Part shown: in pieces, positions 9,991 to 18,469 of the stretch | How the letters are laid out: every line of letters begins with the position of its first letter | Numbering within the stretch: the stretch's first letter is position 1 | Assembly: GCA_028599075.1 (NCBI GenBank) | Contig: JAQRMW010000119.1 | Location: forward strand, 16,385-80,384 | Reading direction: 5' to 3' | Source of the DNA: Urechidicola sp. | Lineage (GTDB): Bacteria; Bacteroidota; Bacteroidia; Flavobacteriales; Flavobacteriaceae | Length of the DNA stretch: 64,000 nucleotides | The notes under the pieces: model-generated | Told to the model about the DNA's origin: nothing | What the model saw: only the letters and a program-made list of their open reading frames with translations | The model's database searches: none | Program-made: the position numbers and the translations under genes

Positions 9991-10460
9991 ATTGGTTTAA
10001 CAAATTTTAGTACTATTTTTATGATAAAAAACAATATTACACCCCCACCGAGCCATGCTAAATACTTTATAAATTTTGGCACATACCTCACAAAATTATT
10101 GATGGTGGTTTTCTGCTCTACATAGAGTTCTTTTCGTATTTCAATTTCTTTTTCTAACAGAGCTATTTGTAATAAGAGTTCATCTTCGTGGCAATCAGCA
10201 ATTATTTTATCACCTTCTCTCCGTAAACTTATCCGGAGACGATTCACCTTTTTAGTAATGGCTTTTTCAGTAATATCTTCAATTCTTGCCTCTAGCTGTA
10301 ATGAATCTGCAGGTACAACAATAAGGGTGTCTCTTGGTATAATGCGTTCTTTTACATAGGTAGAATCTAAAGTTGTTGTAGTTACAGAATCTACAACAGG
10401 CTTTCTAGCATTGCATCCAGTCAAAAAAATGACTAAAATTATAAATACAGATATTCGCAT
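9987..10460 (-). CDS. Unimolecular spanin candidate (lipoprotein with C-terminal TM)
   Basis: MRISVFIILVIFLTGC lipobox, coiled-coil middle, C-terminal TM (YLAWLGGGVILFFIIKIVLKFV), overlaps the endolysin gene. Confidence 0.65.
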   Translation of the reverse strand: MRISVFIILVIFLTGCNARKPVVDSVTTTTLDSTYVKERIIPRDTLIVVPADSLQLEARIEDITEKAITKKVNRLRISLRREGDKIIADCHEDELLLQIALLEKEIEIRKELYVEQKTTINNFVRYVPKFIKYLAWLGGGVILFFIIKIVLKFVKPI

Positions 10461-10984
10461 ATTAGTTCTTTTATTAGTTCAGCATATTTTTCTTCAGCAT
10501 CATAAAAATTCACACAGTCAGCAGGGTTGCTACCAAAAAAGGGTTCTAGCAAAAGTGCTGGTGCATTTATATTCATTATTAAAGCACCACCTCTTTGGTA
10601 CTTACTGGTAATTGGTATTAAGTCTCTTTGAGCGACTCCAAACCAAAGATTTATAAGTTGTGTAAATCGTTGACCTAATCTTTTTGTGCGTTTGTTGGTT
10701 ACATAATGTAGTGCAGTAGAACCATGAGCATTATCGTCTTTAAAGGCATTAAAATGTAGTGATAAAACCAAGTCATACGATTTCTTATTTACCTTATTGG
10801 TCAGCTGCTTAATTCTATAAGCCTCAGTTACAAATGGTGTATTTGGACGTTCATAAACGTCAGCCACATCTTTTAAATGTAAGGCTACCGCTTTCATGTA
10901 GTCATACTCATTTGTACCTAACCATTCACTTTTTGCTCCTTTGTTACCACTTCTGTGGCCAATAATAATTGCTACTTTTTTCAT
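10439..10984 (-). CDS. Endolysin, N-acetylmuramoyl-L-alanine amidase (Amidase_3-like)
   Basis: KKVAIIIGHRSGNKGAKSE...LVLSLHFNAF...GSTALHYV...ALLLEPFFGSN. Confidence 0.8.
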   Translation of the reverse strand: MKKVAIIIGHRSGNKGAKSEWLGTNEYDYMKAVALHLKDVADVYERPNTPFVTEAYRIKQLTNKVNKKSYDLVLSLHFNAFKDDNAHGSTALHYVTNKRTKRLGQRFTQLINLWFGVAQRDLIPITSKYQRGGALIMNINAPALLLEPFFGSNPADCVNFYDAEEKYAELIKELICEYLYL

Positions 10985-11973
10985 AATTGTAATCCTAATT
11001 TATTTACGCGTTTAAAACCATCATTACTATTAAACTTGATATTGACCCCTTCAATTAAATACTTACCATCATGCTCACTATTTTCATAGTTTGGGTCAGT
11101 AATATCTACACTCTCACCACTTTTGGTTCTTGGGTTACCCCACGTTGGGATACTACCCTGATAACCGTCAAAATTTAAACTCTTAAAGTTCTTTTCAGCT
11201 AAATCTTTTAATTCAGCTTTCGACTTGTCAGTAAAGTGTAATGTACGTTGAGCGCCTCCAGAATCTCCATAAGATTCATGAATCCGCTTACCATCTTTAT
11301 TAATAGCAATTGCCTTTAACAACAGTTTAAAATCTTCTTTACGAACAAATTTTAAATCATTGCTTAGGGCCCTAACATTTCTGTTAATAATAATTTCGTG
11401 TACTTTTTGGGGTTTAAAACTTATAGGGAAGCCGACCTCGAGAACCTTGTCTTTAAAACGTGCATGTAGTCCATAATTTTTACGGAGTCTACTCAATACT
11501 TTGTATGCGCTCTCATTGTCAATAGTAAACTTTCCTAGTTTTACATTGTCAATCAGATCATACGAATAGTCAGGAGCAATCATTTTTACTAATTGCTCTA
11601 AAGTTGCCTCTTTAAGAACAGCCGTATGATTGGTTTTTCTTAAAAAATGCATCTCATCTTCACAGTCTATCTGAAGTGGTATGTCAGCACCTATGCGCTT
11701 AACATAACCTTCAAATTCTAGCTGTAAATCATCATCATATCCAAGCCAAATACTTACAGGATCGTCAACCTTAATAAATTCTAAAATATTGCGACCAGCA
11801 AAAGGAGTTGGTTTTCCATCACTAGTAGATTCAAGATATTCACGAGGTAAAATTATAGTTGCTTTATTCTCAAGCAACTTTATACTATCTTCAATACTAA
11901 TACTATTTACATAATCAAGACTGATTGTACCAATATTGACCTTACAAACCATATTGTAATAAAGCGGTATCAT
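10981..11973 (-). CDS. gpD-like baseplate hub/late control protein
   Basis: Position and content (FAGRNILEFIKVDDPVSIWLGYDDDLQLEFEGYVKRIGADIPLQIDCEDEM). Confidence 0.6.
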   Translation of the reverse strand: MIPLYYNMVCKVNIGTISLDYVNSISIEDSIKLLENKATIILPREYLESTSDGKPTPFAGRNILEFIKVDDPVSIWLGYDDDLQLEFEGYVKRIGADIPLQIDCEDEMHFLRKTNHTAVLKEATLEQLVKMIAPDYSYDLIDNVKLGKFTIDNESAYKVLSRLRKNYGLHARFKDKVLEVGFPISFKPQKVHEIIINRNVRALSNDLKFVRKEDFKLLLKAIAINKDGKRIHESYGDSGGAQRTLHFTDKSKAELKDLAEKNFKSLNFDGYQGSIPTWGNPRTKSGESVDITDPNYENSEHDGKYLIEGVNIKFNSNDGFKRVNKLGLQL

Positions 11974-12575
11974 TGACTTGGATTTAACAACGTGAATGCC
12001 ACAGGTTTAATGCTTCTGGCTGTTAAAGTATATTGTATGGTATCTTCAAACCCTTGTACACCATTAATCTCAATACTCTTAAAATAAATGTCAGAAATAG
12101 ATTTGTCAAAGAACTGTGTGCCGTAAACACTTACTACTTTATTATATTCGAATAAGGTATTTAAAGCGTCTATTTTGTCTGTAGGATATGTCCTATTTTC
12201 AATGTCAATCAATAAGCCTCGCATTCTAATATTCCAAGGCTTTGTACCCCACCTTTCTACTACTTGAGTATCTGTACCATTAATTTCGGTTTCTACATGG
12301 CTCTTATCTCTAGCAAAACTTATTAATGGCGGAGGAGCAAAAATGTTATCATTTACCTTTTGGCCTGCAAGTAATGTTGTAGAGCCAAAGTTGATTTGAT
12401 TAATCCCAAACTTAAAAGAGGTTTGTTCAAAATCATCGGTATCATAATCATAGTATTCAAGGTCATATCCTTTATCGGTTTTGCTTAAACCAACAGCATT
12501 CGGCTTAATTGCACCTGCAACTCTACCAAATGCCGCTTGATATCTATGTGATAATTGAAGTGTTACTAATGTCAT
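11970..12575 (-). CDS. Tail protein (DUF6046-like)
   Basis: Operon position; sequence style of baseplate/tail adaptor proteins. Confidence 0.45.
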   Translation of the reverse strand: MTLVTLQLSHRYQAAFGRVAGAIKPNAVGLSKTDKGYDLEYYDYDTDDFEQTSFKFGINQINFGSTTLLAGQKVNDNIFAPPPLISFARDKSHVETEINGTDTQVVERWGTKPWNIRMRGLLIDIENRTYPTDKIDALNTLFEYNKVVSVYGTQFFDKSISDIYFKSIEINGVQGFEDTIQYTLTARSIKPVAFTLLNPSQ

Positions 12576-13077
12576 TCTAGTTGCTTTTTTATGGTGGATC
12601 CTAGCACACCAGAATCAGCTAAAAATTTCACTTGCGCCCATTTCATAGACCACTCTTCATCACTTAAAAACTCTGGAAAAGGAATATGTAAAAAGTGGCT
12701 TATAAAAGCATCTATTTTAAATACCGAATCCTTTTCTGCCTTATAGTGAAGACCTGAGCAGTCTAAAAGAACTTTTTTATGTTACCCTGGCCTATTGGAA
12801 TTAGGTCGGCTAATAAAGCCACCGTGGTATTAAACATAAAATCATCTGCTTCAATTTGCTCTTTATGACTTAACAAACAGCCTCGTAAAAGAATTTCTTG
12901 AGCCTTTTTAGGATTACTGTCTGTCCATTTCATGTACTGTCCTAAGACGGTTCTCGATGGCACTACAGCTGTAGCTTCAATCATTTCTGTTTGTTTTTCA
13001 TCAACAGGTATTTCAAGTATTCTTAACTTGTCTTTACCGTACTTTGCCACTAAGGCTTCTTTCTCTTTTTTGTCCAT
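12572..13077 (-). CDS. Tail assembly chaperone, gpG/gpGT-type; long form by -1 frameshift at 12772..12778
   Basis: 0-frame ORF 12763..13077 ends GGT AAC ATA AAA AAG TTC TTT TAG; A_AAA_AAG slippery heptamer; -1 frame continues VLLDCSGLHYKAEKD...TIKKQLE to 12572. Confidence 0.75.
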
Positions 13078-13082
13078 TATAA

Positions 13083-13493
13083 TTACGCATTGTTATATTT
13101 AATATCTAACACAAATAAGGCATATTGCTTTTGCAATCCCATATCGCCAGTTACATCTCTTCCTTGATCCTGGAACTTCGCCAAAATGGTGTCGTTCACA
13201 ATATCATTAAACTCATTTACCAATGACACATTGATATAAAATGGTTTTACGTTCAATAAATTACCACCTGCAGCTTTCTCAATTGGCGCAATGTCGTGCA
13301 CCATTAAAGTTACCGATGCAGTATCAGTAATCTTACCTTTACTCCACGAGTTTGCTTTTGATTTAAGCGTATGATTTAACTGATGTTCTTGTTCTGTGTT
13401 GTAAGAAATTTCAACAATATCAGTTGGTATTCCTGCAATTACTGCTTCTACATCTGCCGAGTCATAGGCTTTGTTATTCTTTATCGCTGCCAT
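13083..13493 (-). CDS. Tail tube protein
   Basis: Directly downstream of the sheath gene; 136 aa. Confidence 0.55.
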   Translation of the reverse strand: MAAIKNNKAYDSADVEAVIAGIPTDIVEISYNTEQEHQLNHTLKSKANSWSKGKITDTASVTLMVHDIAPIEKAAGGNLLNVKPFYINVSLVNEFNDIVNDTILAKFQDQGRDVTGDMGLQKQYALFVLDIKYNNA

Positions 13494-13494
13494 C

Positions 13495-14742
13495 TTATAA
13501 ACTGTTTTTTAGATTAGATGTACCCTCAATAGCATTAACATTGCCATAAGGCACTATTCTAAATTTTACTTTTAAGAGTTTTTCGGTAATTAAATCACTG
13601 TCAGGATCAACTGTTGTTTTACCAACAGAAATCTCACGTCTAGTTTCCATATCACCCAAAACGGTGTCACCTAAATTCTCAAAGTATTTTATAACTCCGA
13701 TTGGTAGCTTTCCTGTTTTTGGATTTACTGGTTGCTTCGTTTTTACCTTTGGTAGTAATGCGGTTCTTAAAACTCTACGCGCTTTGTCATGGGTTCTACC
13801 ATAAGCAATAGTGTGTTCGTTTATGTTACCCTCATTATCAATAATGACCTCAGTACAAGTGTGGTCGTTATTCCAACGTACACCATCTAAGCCATTATAA
13901 GTAACTCCAAAAATAAAACCTTTATCTTCTAAGGTTTGTAGAGAGCTTTTAACCGTTTTAATCGCAACATGATTAGACAATCCTGCAACGATCCAAATAC
14001 CTCTAAAGGCATTGGTTAAGTTAAAGGCTTCATTGTCACCAATATTCTGATTTACATCAGCTTTGGCAACAGTACCTAAGGCAGTTCCTACTTCAGCAAA
14101 CTTCTGAGCGTTTCCATTCAACGTCTCAGCATAGTCATAATCTTGACCAATTACTACAGATACATTTGTAGCATTAACACCTGCAATAGCTCTTAAATCT
14201 GCTACAGTAGCAGAGTCGCCACCATAGTCATATCCTTCTAACACAATATTTAAAGGCATAAACCTATCTGCTGCCCAATCATATAATGCTTGAGCTTTAG
14301 GTATTGCGTTATACACATCGTCAGGAATTCCGTTTAACTGTACAGTTGCACCAGTTGGGTTAACACTTACTGCCAATTGTCTAATGTCGCCTTCAGCTTC
14401 ATTCAACATTTTTTTAGCAAATACCTCTCCAGCATCGTCACAAATATCAGTCATAGTTGTGGCTTGAGGTACTAACAGTAAATACAGTTTAGTACCCTCA
14501 CCAGCCATACGGTAAAACTCTGAAATATGACGGAAAACAGTTACATCGTTATCACTATCATAAGCAGCGTCTATTCCTAAATTTTCAGCATCAACAATAT
14601 TGTATATTGTTGTAACTGTACCAAGGGCTAAACTGGAGGTAGCAACAGCAGCAGCAATCAACCCCGAAAAGCTATCGCCAATTGCCAACGTATTCGCTCC
14701 AATTTTACCCCTGTTTATTTTTACACCGTCTAATGTTGCCAT
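13495..14742 (-). CDS. Tail sheath protein (DUF2586-like)
   Basis: Size, position, C-terminal TALLPKVKTKQPVNPKTGKLP...ISVGKTTVDPDSDLITEKLLKVKFRIVPYGNVNAIEGTSNLKN. Confidence 0.65.
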   Translation of the reverse strand: MATLDGVKINRGKIGANTLAIGDSFSGLIAAAVATSSLALGTVTTIYNIVDAENLGIDAAYDSDNDVTVFRHISEFYRMAGEGTKLYLLLVPQATTMTDICDDAGEVFAKKMLNEAEGDIRQLAVSVNPTGATVQLNGIPDDVYNAIPKAQALYDWAADRFMPLNIVLEGYDYGGDSATVADLRAIAGVNATNVSVVIGQDYDYAETLNGNAQKFAEVGTALGTVAKADVNQNIGDNEAFNLTNAFRGIWIVAGLSNHVAIKTVKSSLQTLEDKGFIFGVTYNGLDGVRWNNDHTCTEVIIDNEGNINEHTIAYGRTHDKARRVLRTALLPKVKTKQPVNPKTGKLPIGVIKYFENLGDTVLGDMETRREISVGKTTVDPDSDLITEKLLKVKFRIVPYGNVNAIEGTSNLKNSL

Positions 14743-14743
14743 C

Positions 14744-15211
14744 TTACTTCAAAAATTTGTTAAAGAATGACCTTACAGCACCATCTTCAAATTTAATTTT
14801 GTCTAATTTTCCATTTTTAAAGCCCATGGTGGTGGTTTTGAATTTAAAAACACCATCAGCAGGTTTGTCATTAAACTCAGCATAATCACCTTGAATAGGC
14901 TCTCGTACTTCATCCTTAATTTTTGTGAAAACCAACTCTTTGTTGTCATCACATTTCAAAATCATACCATCGCCTTTGACAACAGTTTCATCTTGTTTAT
15001 GGTCAAAATCATCCTTGTCGTCTTCAGCATCTTCAATAACCGAAGCTCTAGCAATACGAGCAAAGTCCTTTTTTACACCTTTAACACTCACAGAGGCTAA
15101 ATTTTCATTTGTAAAAAACTCTCCTTTCTTGTTCACAAATAGTGAGTCAAGAGAATCGTTCGCTTCAAATATTTTGACAGCAGATTCTTTATGTTCTTTT
15201 AAAATTTTCAT
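14744..15211 (-). CDS. Phage head/tail-region hypothetical protein
   Basis: ORF in structural operon. Confidence 0.45.
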   Translation of the reverse strand: MKILKEHKESAVKIFEANDSLDSLFVNKKGEFFTNENLASVSVKGVKKDFARIARASVIEDAEDDKDDFDHKQDETVVKGDGMILKCDDNKELVFTKIKDEVREPIQGDYAEFNDKPADGVFKFKTTTMGFKNGKLDKIKFEDGAVRSFFNKFLK

Positions 15212-15227
15212 TGTTTAGATTTTAAGA

Positions 15228-16157
15228 TTAAGCTACTGCATCAGAAACAATTGCTCCATTTGCTCTCGCTTTACGAGGCAATACAATATAATTGTGTCTC
15301 ATGTTAAATTCCCATTGTTGTGTTCTTGGCTTTGGTTTTTCATCATAGAACTTAATAAGTCCTTTAGCCTTGAACATGTCTGGAGCATAAAAAGATACTG
15401 AAGCCTGATAATCGCCAGCAACAGGTACAGAACCATATGCTTTTTTTACCAAAGTTGCCTCAGTAAAGTATGGGCAATCAACATACCAGTACACTTTAAA
15501 CCCATACAAACGAGCAGTTAACAATCCGCCTGCATCGTCAGAGAATTGGCGCATATCTACTTTTTTATCCAATCCATCTTCTAATAGATCGTTATAGTAA
15601 TCACTACATAAAACCAACACTCTATTTGCTTGAGGGATTTTATTGTTATCGTATTGACGTTTGTGAGTTAAAATGTCTTTTAGTAACATTTTTCTTCTAC
15701 CACCACCATCGTCAGCACCTGTAGTAACCATTACTGGTGTCGCAACAGTATTGCCTGCAGGAGCAAGTGCATGTGCATCCTTAGAATGCTTTTTAGACAT
15801 CACCGCTTTGGTGTGTTTTTCTTGCACTTTACGAATCTTATCGTAAGCGATGTATTGAATCTCATCGTCAGTTACCGTATTAACCTCCGTTTGATACTTA
15901 TCCAAAGTAATTGAGATATCACCGTCAGTTTGTGAAACTGCTGGAATTGGATATGTAGTGTTATTAATTAACACTTCAGGGTCAGCACCGATATCAACTA
16001 AGTGTATCACCTCATTTTCTCCTCGAGTTGCCGATACAAATCTTGACTCATCTGGAATTTCATTAAGGAATGATGCTTCTTCGGTTGCTCTAAATTGCTC
16101 AACCGCTACATCAGTCCATATTTCTTGATTTAATCCTGCTATTTTTGAAAGTTTTTT
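15228..16157 (-). CDS. Major capsid protein (frame is open to 16157; first canonical start is GTG at 16010)
   Basis: Operon position after protease/scaffold; AGLNQEIWTDVAVEQFRATEEASFLNEIPDESRFVSATRGENEVIHLVDIG...LLKDILTHKRQYDNNKIPQANRVLVLCSDYYNDLL. Confidence 0.6.
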   Translation of the reverse strand, partial: KKLSKIAGLNQEIWTDVAVEQFRATEEASFLNEIPDESRFVSATRGENEVIHLVDIGADPEVLINNTTYPIPAVSQTDGDISITLDKYQTEVNTVTDDEIQYIAYDKIRKVQEKHTKAVMSKKHSKDAHALAPAGNTVATPVMVTTGADDGGGRRKMLLKDILTHKRQYDNNKIPQANRVLVLCSDYYNDLLEDGLDKKVDMRQFSDDAGGLLTARLYGFKVYWYVDCPYFTEATLVKKAYGSVPVAGDYQASVSFYAPDMFKAKGLIKFYDEKPKPRTQQWEFNMRHNYIVLPRKARANGAIVSDAVA

Positions 16158-16164
16158 TTAATGG

Positions 16165-17272
16165 TTATTGTTTAAATTTTGCATCGTACAAAGCATTGTA
16201 AGCATCAGCATTCTCTGTAGCCAACTTCTCTAAAGCACGTGGATCTTCTTTTTGGTACTTGTCCCAGTCCCAACCTGCTTTTGCATCAACAGCACTAGCA
16301 CCTTCTTTACCTTCGATAAAGCTTGCAATAGACTTACGCCCTTTTACCCCTTCTAAAGCTACTTGTAAAGCATCAATTCCGCTTTTTTCACCAATTGCTC
16401 TGTAGGTTTCAATTTTTTTAGCATCAAGTTTGCCCTCAAGAGGCTTTAATAATGCATCAATTTTAGTTTTTGTTTCGCCTTCTACTTTAGTTTTTAAAGC
16501 ATCGTACTCGGTTTTCAAACCATCAAATTTGGCTTGCACTCCTGTAGTTTGAGAACTGATATGTTTTTGCATCGCCTCTAATACTGCTGTATCAGATGAT
16601 TCAGCCGAAACGCCTACCAATCCAAACTTTTCAATGAGTTCTTTTTTCATTGTTTGTTTTTGATTTAAATTAGAATTATTGTTATGGGTGAGTAATGCAG
16701 AAAAACGACCAAATAAATCGTTATCTTCCATTGCTTTTTTATCGTCAAGTTTTATGTCAATTACAGGGTCAACTACCCTGTCAACAATACCCTCTTTAAG
16801 AGCTTTAGCGGCATTGAAATAGTTGTCACCATCAAACCATTTCAATACTGCTTTTCGTGTTTTGCCAGTAATCCGAATCAAACCGTTTATAAAGTTCTCG
16901 TTCATATCGTCCAAAACGCCTGCGGCTGTTCTATGCTCTTTGGCTGTGCCTCTTGTAGAACCTGAGGCTTGGTGTATCATTACGAAACCATTACTCACAA
17001 TTACACGCTCATCGGCGGCAGTTAGTAAGAAGGCTCCCATACTAAAGGCCACTCCATCCACTTGCATCACAATTTTGGCTTTAGAGTTGCGTAAACGGCT
17101 TTCTATATAGTTGCCTGCAAACACATCGCCGCCTTTGGTATGCGTGTGTATGTATGTATATGGTAGAATAGCGATCTTCTAATTGGGCAAAATGATGCTC
17201 AAAATAAGTATCATCACCATTCCAAATGATACCGTGTAAGGTTAATTTATCGTTTTTTACTCTGATTAACAT
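16165..17272 (-). pseudogene. Prohead protease (ClpP/S49-like) fused to scaffold-like domain, interrupted by frameshift near 17148..17159
   Basis: N-terminal frame MLIRVKNDKLTLHGIIWNGDDTYFEHHFAQLEDRYSTIYIHT...; C-terminal frame HTKGGDVFAGNYIESRL...VDGVAFSMGAFLLTAADERVIVSNGFVMIHQASGS. Confidence 0.75.
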
Positions 17273-17335
17273 TGATTGTATTTCGTATTGAGAGTGTCAA
17301 AAATGCGTTATAAAAAAGCTGAAAACAATTTTTGC

Positions 17336-17416
17336 AGAAACCCTTGCGCACTTCGTAGAAACCCTTGCAAACATTGAAAATACACAACACCCGTTTGCGT
17401 ACATTCGTACGCAAAC
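17336..17416. promoter_or_regulatory. Divergent late-operon control region
   Basis: Direct repeat AGAAACCCTTGC at 17336 and 17356 (20-bp spacing) and palindrome GTTTGCGTAC-ATTC-GTACGCAAAC at 17393..17416. Confidence 0.55.
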
Positions 17417-17444
17417 TCACTAAAACAAGTGAATCATTTAAACA

Positions 17445-17897
17445 ATGAAATTTAAATTTTCGGTCATTGTATTTGTCATCGGGATGTTGACATTTATGGG
17501 TTGTAGTCAAGCTAATGCTACCCCAACCAAAAAACAAACCACTGAACAAGTCTGTAATCATTCATTTGATGCAATCGTTCAAAATTTAGCCGTTGAAAAT
17601 GCTACTGAAGTAGCGCAAAACCAAACCGTAATTATTAATGTACTTACCGTAGATGAAGCTATGGATCAATACAGGCAGTATTGGCAAAAATTGGCTAAAG
17701 AAACCAAGGTAAATACCGATAATTATTTTAAGGATCAGATGCATGAATTGACTTCTATTGATATTGGACTAGAAGCTAATTGTAGGGCAATTGAAACTTT
17801 TATGAGTACTAACAAGGTCAGGTATCTTGTTGCGACTTCAGAAGTGAATAAGGTCGATTATACAAAGGTCATACGAGTCACCAAAAATCTAATTTAA
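17445..17897 (+). CDS. Phage-encoded lipoprotein, unknown function
   Basis: MKFKFSVIVFVIGMLTFMGCSQ lipobox. Confidence 0.6.
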   Translation: MKFKFSVIVFVIGMLTFMGCSQANATPTKKQTTEQVCNHSFDAIVQNLAVENATEVAQNQTVIINVLTVDEAMDQYRQYWQKLAKETKVNTDNYFKDQMHELTSIDIGLEANCRAIETFMSTNKVRYLVATSEVNKVDYTKVIRVTKNLI

Positions 17898-17948
17898 TTA
17901 CCTATAAATTATATTAAAACCTCTTGGCACCCCAAGAGGTTTCTACAT

Positions 17949-18021
17949 GGCGAGGTAGAGCAGTGGTAGCTCGTTGGGCTCATATCCCAAAGGTCGCAGG
18001 TTCGAGTCCTGCCCTTCGCTA
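17949..18021 (+). tRNA. tRNA-Met (CAT), initiator-like, with irregular acceptor stem
   Basis: D-arm GAGC-AGTGGTA-GCTC; anticodon arm TTGGG-CTCATAT-CCCAA; T-arm GCAGG-TTCGAGT-CCTGC; acceptor GGCGAGG/CTTCGCT with one extra C. Confidence 0.8.
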
Positions 18022-18033
18022 CAAAAAATTACT

Positions 18034-18469
18034 AATGGCATTATCAAATCAGAAAAAGAGAGCCCTTGCTGAGCGCATGTTTATAGAAGACGGCGACACA
18101 GCAAAGTACATATCAGAGTTTTTAACTGTATCAGAACAAACACTTTCTAGATGGCGAAAAGGACGAACTGGAGAAAGCTCATGGGATGATCGGCGTGCCG
18201 AAAATTTAAGTGCTCCACACAAATTAAAAGAAATACTTACAAAGCAACTTCAAATTGTTGCAGAGGGTGGCCAATCTACAATCGATGCAGATGCACTTGC
18301 AAAAATTTCTAGAGTGCTACAAGATGTAAGTTCTAAAACTTCAGTACAAGTTGTATTGTCAGTTTTAAAAGAGTTTGATACGTGGATGGCAGAGCAAGAA
18401 CCAGAGTTGGCGATTGATTTTCTAAAATGGCATAAAAAATTCATAATTCATAAAGCATCAATGCAGTAA
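18034..18469 (+). CDS. Terminase small subunit-like / HTH protein
   Basis: Start MALSNQKKRALAERMFIEDGDTAKYISEFLTVSEQTLSRWRKGRTG; upstream part of the ORF-track call overlaps the tRNA. Confidence 0.6.

Noticed and set aside
17247-17561. Minus-strand 104-aa ORF
   Set aside because: Antisense to a signal-peptide lipoprotein and covers the divergent promoter region
17924-18033. N-terminal extension MAPQEVSTWRGRAVVARWAHIPKVAGSSPALRYKKLL in the ORF track
   Set aside because: This is a translation of the tRNA gene; the likely terminase small-subunit start is MALSNQKKR at 18034
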